Part shown: positions 8,423 through 17,298 of the stretch, one piece after another
Numbering within the stretch: position 1 is the stretch's first letter
Layout of the letters: each line of letters begins with the position of its first letter
Assembly (NCBI GenBank): GCA_027488785.1
Contig: JAIYAY010000031.1
Span: 1-39,664 of the forward strand
DNA from: Sphingomonadales bacterium
GTDB lineage: Bacteria > Pseudomonadota > Alphaproteobacteria > Sphingomonadales > Sphingomonadaceae
DNA length: 39,664 bases
Direction of reading: 5' to 3'
Notes under the pieces: generated by a model
Databases searched by the model: none
Seen by the model: the letters and a program-made list of their open reading frames with translations, nothing else
What the model was told of the DNA's origin: nothing
Translations under genes and position numbers: made by a program

Positions 8423-8886
8423 TAGCAACGGCATCCCGGCTTTGCCGCTTCTTTGGGCCGGGTTCTTGCAAATTCCTTGCGCGTAAGAAGCTGATCTTTG
8501 TTACCATCTGCGCTCGCAAAGCGCTGGCCAGTGGCGGCAGCCCATTCCTCAAATGTCAGCAAATTATTGCCATCGCTATCCAGCGACTTGAACGCCTTGG
8601 TCCGGCTGCCCATCATTTCAAGGCGTGAGACAAGCTCATCCTTGTTACGATCATAGCGGTTGAAACGCATTTCCTCACGGCTGGCTTTAGGCGCTTCCGG
8701 CGGTGTGGGCGGCGCGAGGCCAAAGGCAGGCGCGTCGGATCCGGCTATTGGCAGGCTGTCAGAAATAGAAGCGGGCGGCGGCGGCGCAGGGATAAGCGAT
8801 GGCTGATTGGCCATGCTCTGCCACACCAAGAGACCGCCGCCGGCCATGAATAAGGTGGCAACGCCGCCAATCAACACACGCTGCAT
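8422..8886 (-). CDS. Membrane-anchored protein with three EF-hand loops
   Basis: This 154-residue protein has an uncleaved signal-anchor-like N-terminus (hydrophobic 5-23). A Pro/Ala-rich linker (about 30-68) leads to three EF-hand-like calcium loops. They start at Asp79 (Asp79, Asn81, Asp83, Glu90), Asp103 (Asp103, Asp105, Asn107, Glu114) and Asp127 (Asp127, Asn129, Asp131, Glu138). All have the canonical ligand spacing. The C-terminus is Gly-Cys-Arg-Cys. The globular part should lie in the periplasm. It is the last gene of the unit that starts with eno, 43 bases after the synthase-like gene. Its partner and function are unknown; a calcium sensor or calcium-stabilised adaptor is inferred from the loops. 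Confidence 0.85.
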   Translation of the reverse strand: MQRVLIGGVATLFMAGGGLLVWQSMANQPSLIPAPPPPASISDSLPIAGSDAPAFGLAPPTPPEAPKASREEMRFNRYDRNKDELVSRLEMMGSRTKAFKSLDSDGNNLLTFEEWAAATGQRFASADGNKDQLLTRKEFARTRPKEAAKPGCRC

Positions 8887-8929
8887 TGTAACCGTCTCCC
8901 GATTAATATCTAATAATCGGAGGCTACAC

Positions 8930-9529
8930 CTAAATACCTGTTAAGGCATGTAAAATTAATCTTGGCCCTGATACGTTTCGCACGGACATCGTCAAAATAG
9001 ATAATGGACGTAAGACCCGCGCCTTTGGCAACGGCGCAGATGGCGTATAGCAGTCTGCAACCCGTTCTGGAAAAGCAATGCGCAAGGCTTCAAGCGCCCA
9101 GCTCCGACCAATGGGTAGCACATCCTGCATAGTGCCCACCCAAGTGGCATAGGTCAGAAAAATCGCCTCAGCGCGCAATTCAGCATGCGCGTCTATGACC
9201 TCTTGGCTGAACTGCTCACTTCCCAGCAGATGCTCCCACGCCGAAGCCAGCGCCTCCAATGCGCTTACCGGAATACGGTCGCCCTCTTGGTTTAGCGCTT
9301 GCAGCAATGGCTCGCCTTTCGGTCGCACCTCAACTGCGCTAGCAAAAGCTTCGCGCCACCAGGCCATCTTAATTTGCGCGATCATCGGCTCGCGCGAATT
9401 GCGCAATATCTCGGCAAAGCGATTGTCGATGTGCAGAAGCAGCGCAAATGCAGAGCGAACGTCTGCCGGCGCATAAGCAATTGCCAACCGCGCAGGTGGA
9501 GCCAATTCCAAAACAGGGTTCATGATCAT
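8930..9529 (-). CDS. Short squalene/phytoene synthase-like protein
   Basis: This 199-residue protein resembles the N-terminal part of the squalene/phytoene synthase family (COG1562, also NDUFAF6-like). It has the family-typical APADVRSAFALLLHIDNRFAEI, then REPMIAQIKMAWWREAF, then an AWEHLLG helix. Catalytic family members are about 280 residues or longer and carry two DxxxD motifs that bind prenyl diphosphate. I see neither motif here, so an enzymatic role in terpenoid synthesis is doubtful. It lies 75 bases after pdhB on the same strand and 43 bases before the EF-hand gene. The start ATG is at 9529; the ATG at 9523 is possible. The fold assignment is fairly sure; the function is not. Confidence 0.75.
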   Translation of the reverse strand: MIMNPVLELAPPARLAIAYAPADVRSAFALLLHIDNRFAEILRNSREPMIAQIKMAWWREAFASAVEVRPKGEPLLQALNQEGDRIPVSALEALASAWEHLLGSEQFSQEVIDAHAELRAEAIFLTYATWVGTMQDVLPIGRSWALEALRIAFPERVADCYTPSAPLPKARVLRPLSILTMSVRNVSGPRLILHALTGI

Positions 9530-9604
9530 TTGCGCACTTTACATGCAACAAAGCTATAATCGCCTTCAAATAACCAGCGCCGAGACAAGCTGGTCACCGC
9601 GCGA

Positions 9605-10960
9605 TTAAACCCCGAGCGTTCTGCGAACGCCAGCCACAATCTTGTCGGCGTTCACGAGCATCGCCTTCTCCAGATTTGCCGCATAAGGCATGGGCACGTC
9701 TTCGTTGGTGATGCGCAAAACAGGTGCGTCTAAATCGTCAAAGCCCTCTTCCATGCATATTGCCAGAATTTCGCTGCCAACCGAACAGGTTGGCCAACCC
9801 TCTTCGGCAACCACCAAGCGGTTGGTTTTTGCAAGGCTTGCCAAAACCGTCGCTTTGTCGAGGGGACGAATGGTGCGCAGGTCAATAACCTCAGCGCTAA
9901 TCCCGTCTTCGGCAAGCCTATCCGCTGCCTCCAGCGAAAGGCCAACACCGATGGAATAACTAACAATGGTTACGTCGGTGCCCTCGCGCATGATTCGCGC
10001 TTTGCCGATAGGCAGAACATGATCGTCACCCATAGGAACTTCGTAGCTACGGCCATAGAGCAATTCATTTTCTAAGAATACGACCGGATCCTCGCATCGG
10101 ATGGCCGCTTTCAACAGGCCTTTGGCGTCAGCGGCGTCATAAGGCGCTATGACTATGAGCCCGGGTACACTGGCATACCAAGGTGCATAATTCTGGCTGT
10201 GCTGCGCCCCCACGCGCGCAGCGGCACCGTTGGGACCACGGAACACAATGGGGCAGCGCATTTGGCCGCCGGACATATAATTGGTCTTCGCCGCCGAGTT
10301 GATGATGTGGTCAATCGCCTGCATGGCAAAGTTAAACGTCATGAATTCGATGATTGGCCTTAAGCCACCCATTGCGGCCCCTGTGCCAACGCCAGCAAAT
10401 CCATATTCCGTGATGGGCGTATCGATGACCCGGCGGGCACCGAATTCGTCGAGCAGGCCTTGCGTGACCTTATAAGCGCCCTGATATTCAGCGACTTCCT
10501 CACCCATAACAAACACGCGGTCGTCGCGGCGCATTTCCTCGGCCATCGCATCGCGTAAGGCTTCGCGTAAGGTGACGGTTTGCATTGCACCGTTCGCGGC
10601 CGCAGCGCTGGTCTCAGTAGGCCTTGGATTCGAGGCATTTGAAGGTGGCGCACTATGTGCCGGCATCTCAACTGGGACCGATGCAACTGGTTTGGAAGAA
10701 GGCGCAGCGGATTTCTCGTCCGCATTTGTGATCAGCGCAATCACCGTGCCAACTTTGACCCCATCTGTCCCCTCGGCAACATTAATCGAAGAAATCACGC
10801 CTTCGTCGACAGCTTCAAATTCCATTGTCGCCTTATCGGTTTCGATTTCCGCAAGAATATCGCCAGATTTGACATGATCGCCTTCTTTAACCAGCCATTT
10901 GGCCAAGGTGCCTTCTTCCATCGTTGGCGAAAGCGCCGGCATCTTAAGTTCGATTGCCAT
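9605..10960 (-). CDS. pdhB: Pyruvate dehydrogenase E1 component, beta subunit, with lipoyl domain
   Basis: PdhB pairs with PdhA to form the E1 heterotetramer, which decarboxylates pyruvate and passes the acetyl group to lipoate. Residues 1-75 are a biotinyl/lipoyl domain with the attachment Lys43 in [11 protein letters not shown] flexible Ala/Pro/Ser linker (about 83-122) connects it to the transketolase-type pyrimidine-binding domain ([16 protein letters not shown] onwards) and the C-terminal domain. This fusion is typical of alphaproteobacteria. The start ATG at 10960 shares one base with the pdhA stop (TGATG), and GGAG lies upstream, so translation is coupled. The protein has 451 residues. 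The E2 and E3 genes are not in the window. Confidence 0.97.
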   Translation of the reverse strand: MAIELKMPALSPTMEEGTLAKWLVKEGDHVKSGDILAEIETDKATMEFEAVDEGVISSINVAEGTDGVKVGTVIALITNADEKSAAPSSKPVASVPVEMPAHSAPPSNASNPRPTETSAAAANGAMQTVTLREALRDAMAEEMRRDDRVFVMGEEVAEYQGAYKVTQGLLDEFGARRVIDTPITEYGFAGVGTGAAMGGLRPIIEFMTFNFAMQAIDHIINSAAKTNYMSGGQMRCPIVFRGPNGAAARVGAQHSQNYAPWYASVPGLIVIAPYDAADAKGLLKAAIRCEDPVVFLENELLYGRSYEVPMGDDHVLPIGKARIMREGTDVTIVSYSIGVGLSLEAADRLAEDGISAEVIDLRTIRPLDKATVLASLAKTNRLVVAEEGWPTCSVGSEILAICMEEGFDDLDAPVLRITNEDVPMPYAANLEKAMLVNADKIVAGVRRTLGV

Positions 10961-12030
10961 CAATATTGCTCCACCAGCACGTCAGTATATAGTTCGGAAA
11001 GGTCCGGCTCAGGCGAAGTTTCGGCAAAATCCGCGGACTCATTGACAATCTGCCGGATCTCTTTTTCAATCGCCTTCAGCGCGTCTTCACCCACACCCAT
11101 TTCGGCGAGATAGGCTTTGCAGCCTTCAATAGGGTCGCTGTTGTCGCGGACCGATTGGACCTCGTCACGGCTTCGATACTTAGCAGGGTCGGACATGGAA
11201 TGGCCCCGATAACGGTAGGTTTTCATTTCCAACAATACAGGTCCTTTGCCGCTGCGTACCCAATCCAGCGCAACCTCCGCCGCGCCGCGAACCGCGAGCA
11301 CATCCATGCCGTCAACCTGAATACCGGGAATGCGGAAGCTCTCACCGCGGCGGTACAGCTGGTCTTCGGAAGAGGCGCGGTTGACGCTGGTGCCCATCGC
11401 ATATTGGTTATTTTCGATCACGAAGATGATCGGCAGTTTCCAAAGCTCCGCCATGTTGAAGCTTTCATATACCTGCCCCTGGTTGGATGCGCCGTCGCCA
11501 AAATAGGCAAGGCACACGCCGCCATCGTTTGCATATTTATGCCCAAAGGCAAGGCCAGCACCGAGCGATACCTGCGCGCCAACAATGCCATGTCCGCCGT
11601 AAAACTTATGCTCGGTCGAAAACATGTGCATCGACCCGCCCTTGCCCTTCGAAATGCCCGCAGCGCGGCCGGTCAGCTCTGCCATGATGACATTCGGGTC
11701 GATACCATAAGCCAGCATATGGCCATGGTCCCGATAACCAGTGATGACGCTGTCTTTGCCTGGCGTCAGAGCGGATTGCAGGCCAATCGCGACCGCCTCT
11801 TGCCCAATATATAAATGGCAGAAACCACCAATCAGGCCTAGGCCGTAAAGCTGCCCCGCCTTTTCCTCAAAACGCCGGATCAGCAACATATCACGGTAGA
11901 ACTTCAGCAGCTCTTCCTTAGTCGCTTTATACGGCACCGGCTCGGTGGGACGCTCCCGATTGGCGCGTGCTGCGTCTTCGCTGACACTTGCCTTCTTGGA
12001 AGCAGATTTTTTCGCTGGGGTGGTGGCCAA
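10960..12030 (-). CDS. pdhA: Pyruvate dehydrogenase E1 component, alpha subunit
   Basis: PdhA binds thiamine diphosphate and magnesium through the motif GDG (178-180) to NN (207-208). The family stretch [23 protein letters not shown] sits near 52-74, and a phosphorylation-loop-like [14 protein letters not shown] segment sits near 275. I place the start at a TTG at 12030, because the AAGGA ribosome site lies seven bases upstream of it and touches the in-frame ATG at 12036 too closely. The ATG would add two residues. A TTG at 12069 is unlikely. The N-terminus is Lys/Ala-rich and probably disordered. The gene follows ftsB after a 125-base gap that holds a palindrome, and overlaps pdhB by one base. 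Confidence 0.95.
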   Translation of the reverse strand: MATTPAKKSASKKASVSEDAARANRERPTEPVPYKATKEELLKFYRDMLLIRRFEEKAGQLYGLGLIGGFCHLYIGQEAVAIGLQSALTPGKDSVITGYRDHGHMLAYGIDPNVIMAELTGRAAGISKGKGGSMHMFSTEHKFYGGHGIVGAQVSLGAGLAFGHKYANDGGVCLAYFGDGASNQGQVYESFNMAELWKLPIIFVIENNQYAMGTSVNRASSEDQLYRRGESFRIPGIQVDGMDVLAVRGAAEVALDWVRSGKGPVLLEMKTYRYRGHSMSDPAKYRSRDEVQSVRDNSDPIEGCKAYLAEMGVGEDALKAIEKEIRQIVNESADFAETSPEPDLSELYTDVLVEQY

Positions 12031-12096
12031 AATCATTTCCTTTAGTGGAATTATTATTTGCGCGTGCAACGGCGCCTAGCCAAAATCGGGGGAGGT

Positions 12097-12124
12097 GAAA
12101 AGCGCTTTTCCGCAACGAAAAGCG
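12097..12124 (-). promoter_or_regulatory. Perfect palindrome with third arm upstream of pdhA
   Basis: GAAAAGCGCTTTTC (12097-12110) is a perfect 14-base palindrome. The arm GAAAAGCG recurs at 12117-12124, so it can also pair with 12103-12110 as a hairpin with loop CGCAAC. On the minus strand a GCTAGGC box follows about 17 bases later. It could therefore be an operator over a pdhA promoter, or a hairpin that ends ftsB transcripts. Both are inference. Confidence 0.4.
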
Positions 12125-12155
12125 GTGCATAGCTATTCATTTGACGGCAAGCGCA

Positions 12156-12473
12156 TTAATTTAACGGAACGACAACCTCGTCTGGGGCAACAACGTTCAA
12201 TTCTTTACGCATCAGTTCCCCTGCAAGGTCCGGATCGACATTGTCCCGGTCCAACAAGAGCTGCCGATTTCTTAGCGCATCTCGTTCTTTCTGCAACTTT
12301 GCCAACTCAATTTTGCGTTCACTTAAAGCCGCGCGATAGTCGGTCCATGCAATAATTCCCGTCGGCCCCAGCAGCGCATAAGAGGCGATTCCGAGCAACG
12401 CGAGAAGCCCTAAAGCGGGCCCGACAACTGACTTTATATATTCCGGTTTTTTATTGCCGCGGACCATGTTCAT
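12156..12473 (-). CDS. ftsB: FtsB/DivIC-family septum formation initiator
   Basis: This 105-residue bitopic membrane protein has one transmembrane helix (about 17-40). It is followed by a heptad-like coiled coil (ALSERKIELAKLQKERDALRNR, about 48-70) and a short C-terminal region with the DPDLAGELMRKELNVVAPDE motif seen in this family. FtsB forms a complex with FtsL and FtsQ that activates septal peptidoglycan synthesis. It lies 40 bases downstream of eno, a neighbourhood also found in E. coli (eno and ftsB are near) and common in alphaproteobacteria. The start may be residue 1 or the second ATG at residue 3. Confidence 0.9.
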   Translation of the reverse strand: MNMVRGNKKPEYIKSVVGPALGLLALLGIASYALLGPTGIIAWTDYRAALSERKIELAKLQKERDALRNRQLLLDRDNVDPDLAGELMRKELNVVAPDEVVVPLN

Positions 12474-12513
12474 ACTGAATCATATTTTACACAAGTTAGC
12501 AAGGATATCACGG

Positions 12514-13878
<1,365 letters not shown>

Positions 13879-13904
13879 TTAAAACTAAATTTGTGGTGCT
13901 ATAG

Positions 13905-13933
13905 TTGACTAAGTCACCCGCAATACAAATATT
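13905..13933 (+). promoter_or_regulatory. Candidate promoter of the yqjD-like cluster
   Basis: TTGACT (13905-13910), a 17-base spacer and AATATT (13928-13933) lie 53 bases before the first gene of the cluster. I looked for the GGAAC/CGTT pattern of the alphaproteobacterial general stress sigma factor EcfG in this gap and did not see it. Confidence 0.45.
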
Positions 13934-13986
13934 CATAAGTACGAAGACAATTTCTTTCGCACCCAATTGTTTAAGGAGTCATTCTT

Positions 13987-14508
13987 ATGACCGAGATCAA
14001 AAAGCCCACAGCGACCAAGAAAGCCGCACCTAAACCGGCTGGAAACAAGCCAGCAGCCGAGCCAGCAGCAAAACCTGCCAAGACTAAGTCAGCTGCACCA
14101 AAGGCAGTCGCAAAGGCGCAACCAGCCAAAGGCAAGGCCGAGAACGTCAAATCAAAGGTCAAATCAGACATGCATGATTTCAAAACGCAAGCTACCGACA
14201 GCGTCCGCGCGGCAGCAACCAAGGGCAAGGATCGCGCCACAGAGGCGGTTGGCAGCATCGGCAAGCTTATCCGCGATAGTGCGGGCACCATCGACGATAA
14301 TGTGGGCAAGCAATATGGTGACTATGCGCGCAGTGCAGCCGACATGGTTGATGGCTTCGCTAGCAAAATGGAAGCGAAAGACGTGGATGCGCTGGCAGAG
14401 GATGCGCGGCAATTCGTCCGCAAAAGCCCTGCTGTCGCCATTGGTGCAGCCGCCGCAATTGGATTTGTTTTGGCGCGCCTCATACGTTCGGGCGGCAAAG
14501 ACGCTTGA
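13987..14508 (+). CDS. YqjD/ElaB-like (DUF883-type) protein with basic tail
   Basis: This 173-residue protein has three parts. The N-terminal 60 residues are almost entirely Lys, Ala and Pro (KKAAPKPAG, KPAKTKSAAPK), like a histone-H1-type nucleic-acid-binding tail. The middle (about 60-140) is a charged amphipathic helix region. The C-terminus has one hydrophobic segment (about 144-166: VRKSPAVAIG, then LARLIRSGG), matching the YqjD/ElaB membrane anchor. E. coli YqjD tethers ribosomes to the inner membrane in stationary phase. A strong AAGGAG lies nine bases before the ATG, so expression may be high. It is the first of five plus-strand genes. A ribosome- or DNA-membrane tether is inferred from this build. 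Confidence 0.82.
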   Translation: MTEIKKPTATKKAAPKPAGNKPAAEPAAKPAKTKSAAPKAVAKAQPAKGKAENVKSKVKSDMHDFKTQATDSVRAAATKGKDRATEAVGSIGKLIRDSAGTIDDNVGKQYGDYARSAADMVDGFASKMEAKDVDALAEDARQFVRKSPAVAIGAAAAIGFVLARLIRSGGKDA

Positions 14509-14561
14509 GCACCACCACAGTTGCATTGCAAAATGCCGCCAATGGCCGATAAGCGGGTAGG

Positions 14562-14960
14562 ATGAAGCTCGAAGAACAACAACCCGAAGCGTCGAATGAC
14601 CTTCCACCGCCGATTGAACCAAGCGTGAGCGAACAGGTTGCGTTGGTTATGGAGGATCTGCGCGCGATGGTGAAGGCAGAAATGCGTTACCATCGGTCGC
14701 GACTTGACTACACACGCCACGTTTTTAGCTGGTCATTCCGATATGGCACAGTCGCGGTATTCGCATTTGGCGGAGCGTTCATTGCGCTGGTGCTGGGGCT
14801 GGTTCTTACACTTTCGCCATTAATTGGCCCATTGGCGGCAACCTTACTGGTCACCCTGAGCTTTCTGATTATCGGCATAATTTCCGCCGCATTGGCCCGA
14901 AGATGGATACGGAAAGTTTACTTCCCGGAAATGCAGAAAAATGACGACGATCTTACCTGA
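14562..14960 (+). CDS. YqjE-like phage-holin-superfamily membrane protein
   Basis: This 132-residue protein has a soluble N-terminus with an amphipathic helix (about 22-55). Two transmembrane helices follow (about 61-85 and 88-112) with a short turn (TLSPLIGPLAA), then a basic C-terminus (ARRWIRKVYF). This is the layout of the Phage_holin_3_6/YqjE family. Despite the name these are ordinary chromosomal proteins, and no phage genes are nearby. It follows the YqjD-like gene by 53 bases and overlaps the next gene by 20 bases, so the order is the same as E. coli yqjD-yqjE-yqjK. Its biochemical role is unknown. Confidence 0.8.
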   Translation: MKLEEQQPEASNDLPPPIEPSVSEQVALVMEDLRAMVKAEMRYHRSRLDYTRHVFSWSFRYGTVAVFAFGGAFIALVLGLVLTLSPLIGPLAATLLVTLSFLIIGIISAALARRWIRKVYFPEMQKNDDDLT

Positions 14961-15276
14961 AGAACCTGTTGTTACCGACCGGGACAGCGTCATCTTGTCC
15001 AACGCTGAGCGGCGGTACTTGCGGCGTAAGTTCAAAGACAGCTTGGCCGTCACGCGTGATGTCCTTAATCCACGCAATCAGCTTCGGCGCTTTGTCGGGC
15101 GTCAAACCACCCAAGCCAAGAAGATCGCAGACGAGACAGTGCAAATTGCGAAGAAAAATGCCCCCATGATTGGTGTTATTGGGGTAAGTGCCTTGTTAAT
15201 TGCGACGCGCGGTCCGATTTCACGTTGGATTTCGAGGTTACGGCAAAGTAAAATCAAAACGCCCTCCAGCAAATGA
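14941..15276 (+). CDS. Small single-pass membrane protein in the yqjK position
   Basis: This 111-residue protein has a basic N-terminal half (NAERRYLRRKFKDSLAVTRD, about 21-40), a helical linker and one hydrophobic segment (about 75-89, MIGVIGVSALLIATR), with a basic tail after it. The start overlaps the preceding gene by 20 bases, so translation is probably coupled. Its place after the YqjE-like gene is that of yqjK in E. coli, but I cannot show sequence relationship by eye. No catalytic motif is present. The coding call rests on the overlap, the composition like its neighbours and the conserved layout. Confidence 0.72.
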   Translation: MTTILPEEPVVTDRDSVILSNAERRYLRRKFKDSLAVTRDVLNPRNQLRRFVGRQTTQAKKIADETVQIAKKNAPMIGVIGVSALLIATRGPISRWISRLRQSKIKTPSSK

Positions 15277-15290
15277 TATAGGAACAATAT

Positions 15291-15776
15291 ATGAGCAAGA
15301 TAGGCGACAGCATCAAATCCGCGGCTGATAGCGCGAAAGCAAAGACGACACGTTCGACCGCTGCGGCGCGTCAGAAGGCTTCGGTAGCATTTGAAAAAAG
15401 CAAAGATGCCGCCGCCACCGGCGTCGAGCAGTCAAAGGAAATGGCCCGCAAGGCAAAGACCAAGACCAGCGACGGTATCGACAAAAACCCGCTTGCCATT
15501 GTGCTTGGTGGCATTGCCATTGGGGCCATCGTCGGCGCGCTTTTGCCGCGCACCGAACGTGAAACCAAAATGTTGGGCAAGGCAGGCAAGAAACTGAACA
15601 AAAAAGCACGCAAAATAGCCGATGCAGCAAAAGTCGCTGGCATGGAGCAAGTGGACACGCTTGGCCTAAATGGCGAAGCCATGCGCGCGCAGTTTAGAGA
15701 GCTTGTCAGCAAGGCCGCTCTCGCTGTAAAGGCCGCCGGTCAGGCCGCTACTGAGGCGGCGAAAGAAAAGAATTAA
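15291..15776 (+). CDS. Ala/Lys-rich single-pass protein of the DUF883/YtxH type
   Basis: This 161-residue protein is rich in Ala, Lys, Ser and Thr. It has 11-residue-like amphipathic helical repeats on both sides of a single membrane segment (about 66-85: NPLAIVLGGIAIGAIVGALL). The LLPRTERE that follows is common in DUF883/DUF3618-like anchors. The flanks look like LEA or apolipoprotein helices (SIKSAADSAKAKT, AALAVKAAGQAATEAA). It starts 14 bases after the previous gene and ends 10 bases before the DUF4170 gene. It resembles the first gene of the cluster in build but lacks its Pro-rich tail. A stress or desiccation role is inference. Confidence 0.78.
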   Translation: MSKIGDSIKSAADSAKAKTTRSTAAARQKASVAFEKSKDAAATGVEQSKEMARKAKTKTSDGIDKNPLAIVLGGIAIGAIVGALLPRTERETKMLGKAGKKLNKKARKIADAAKVAGMEQVDTLGLNGEAMRAQFRELVSKAALAVKAAGQAATEAAKEKN

Positions 15777-15786
15777 GGATAGTCGT

Positions 15787-16005
15787 TTGAGCGATACGAA
15801 ATTGCATCTCGTTTTTGGTGGCCGCGTTGATAACCCGCAAACGTTAAAATTCACTGATCTCGAAAATTTGGACATTGTCGGCATGTTCCCCGATTATGCA
15901 AGTGCGGAGGAAGCATGGCGCGGGGCGGCCCAGCGCACAGTCGATGATGCCGAAATGAAATATGTAGTGGTACATCTGCATAAGCTTTTGCAACCCGATA
16001 GCTAA
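15787..16005 (+). CDS. DUF4170-family small protein
   Basis: This 72-residue soluble protein matches DUF4170 in length and pattern: a LHLVFGGRV start, LENLDIVGMFPDYASAEEAWRGAAQRTVDDAEMKY in the middle and a VVVHLHKLL end. Function is unknown. The start is a TTG at 15787, supported by AAGGA (15775-15779), which overlaps the stop of the upstream gene and sits seven bases before the start. It closes the five-gene cluster and converges on the rhomboid gene with a 19-base gap. Confidence 0.82.
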   Translation: MSDTKLHLVFGGRVDNPQTLKFTDLENLDIVGMFPDYASAEEAWRGAAQRTVDDAEMKYVVVHLHKLLQPDS

Positions 16006-16024
16006 TAACGGAAAGCAGCCTCGA

Positions 16025-16687
16025 TTAGGCGCGCCGATATCGCCACAATAACAATGGCCGCGCTAACAATAATCCGGCGATAAAACCGCCAATGTGGGAC
16101 CATATTGCAATAGCGATCCCCAAACCCGGCCCTACAAAACCAAGCGCAAGATTTAACCCCACCCAAGCGATAGTTAAGTGTAATGGCCGGGCATATTCGG
16201 CAGGGATCGTTCCCCAAGCCTTCGGTTTTTTGTTCGAAAAGAGCAGCGCATAAGCACCAATAATTCCCGAAATAGCGCCACTTGCGCCAATGGCTGGCGC
16301 CATCATGTCCACAGACATCGGCCATGCCATAAATGAGGCAAACCACTCCATAGCCGCAGCAGCATAAGCCGATCCAATGTAAAGCGCGAGATAGAGTCCG
16401 CCGCCCAATACACGCTCAACCATCTTACCGATCAGTAAAAGCATCAGCATGTTCATCACGACATGCGCGACGCCGCCGTGCAGAAACGCTGCAGACAAAG
16501 GCGTCAAATAAGCTGGCACCAGAAATCCGATATCGGAAAATGCTGCACTACCGTTGCTTAAACGTATCGGGAATAGCCCGCCCGATATCACCGCATATTG
16601 CCACCAAGACGGCACCAGCAATATTGCTGCGATCACCAGATTGATAACCACCAATATATTGGTAACAGGGCCACGCGGAAATTGCAT
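16025..16687 (-). CDS. Rhomboid-family intramembrane serine protease
   Basis: Rhomboids cut transmembrane substrates inside the bilayer with a Ser-His dyad. This 220-residue protein has six or so membrane helices. The nucleophile is Ser136 in GASGAISG, and His198 is the base in SHIGGFIAG. The oxyanion-side motif HGGVAHVVMN places His70, His75 and Asn79. All key residues are present, so it should be active. I chose the ATG at 16687; a TTG at 16696 would add three residues. It lies 36 bases after greA on the same strand. Substrates are unknown. Confidence 0.92.
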   Translation of the reverse strand: MQFPRGPVTNILVVINLVIAAILLVPSWWQYAVISGGLFPIRLSNGSAAFSDIGFLVPAYLTPLSAAFLHGGVAHVVMNMLMLLLIGKMVERVLGGGLYLALYIGSAYAAAAMEWFASFMAWPMSVDMMAPAIGASGAISGIIGAYALLFSNKKPKAWGTIPAEYARPLHLTIAWVGLNLALGFVGPGLGIAIAIWSHIGGFIAGLLLARPLLLWRYRRA

Positions 16688-16723
16688 ATCAGGCAATCAG
16701 ACGCTTCCCAACGAAGCGCATGA

Positions 16724-17200
16724 TCAGATAAACTCGATCTTCGATACGAGATAATATTTATCGCCCGACGGCACAGTCAATTCAACTTCGTCTTCGACAA
16801 CGCGGCCAATAAGCGCGCGGCCCAATGGCGAATTATAGGAAATCCGGCCTGCTTTTGCGTCGGCCTCGGTCTCGCCGACAAGCTGATAGCGCACAGGCTT
16901 ATCATTTTCGTCTAACAAGGTGACGGTTGCGCCAAAGACAATTTTGTCGCCAGACAGGGTTGAAGGGTCAATGATCTGCGCACGACCAATCTTGTCCTCG
17001 ATTTCGGAAATCGCGGCTTCAACCTGCCCCTGACGCTCCTTTGCGGCGTGATATTCGGCATTTTCCGACAGATCGCCGTGCGCGCGCGCTTCCTCAATTG
17101 CCTCCACAATCAAGGGTCGCTCGTCACGAAGGCGCTTCAGGTCAGTCGTCAGCTTTTCATAGCCTTCGGCCAACATCGGATATTTCTCAAAACTCGCCAT
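16724..17200 (-). CDS. greA: Transcription elongation factor GreA
   Basis: GreA rescues backtracked RNA polymerase by stimulating transcript cleavage through its secondary channel. The 158-residue protein has the N-terminal coiled coil with the acidic tip [10 protein letters not shown] (Asp43 and Glu46, matching Asp41 and Glu44 of E. coli). The C-terminal FKBP-like domain includes [18 protein letters not shown]. The frame is open to 17257, but the ATG at 17200 has AAGGA about 10 bases upstream and gives the standard length. It follows carB by 98 bases. Confidence 0.97.
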   Translation of the reverse strand: MASFEKYPMLAEGYEKLTTDLKRLRDERPLIVEAIEEARAHGDLSENAEYHAAKERQGQVEAAISEIEDKIGRAQIIDPSTLSGDKIVFGATVTLLDENDKPVRYQLVGETEADAKAGRISYNSPLGRALIGRVVEDEVELTVPSGDKYYLVSKIEFI

Positions 17201-17298
17201 CAGGCAAAAATCCTTCGTCACAAAAATATCCCGACCGGATGCGCTGTAACCGCTCATCCGATATGCAGTTCAATTGTCGGGGAAAGATACTGCGCGTA

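Noticed and set aside
14562-14960. Prophage suggested by the holin-family name
   Set aside because: The family includes ordinary chromosomal YqjE proteins; there is no endolysin, integrase, capsid or other phage gene in the window.
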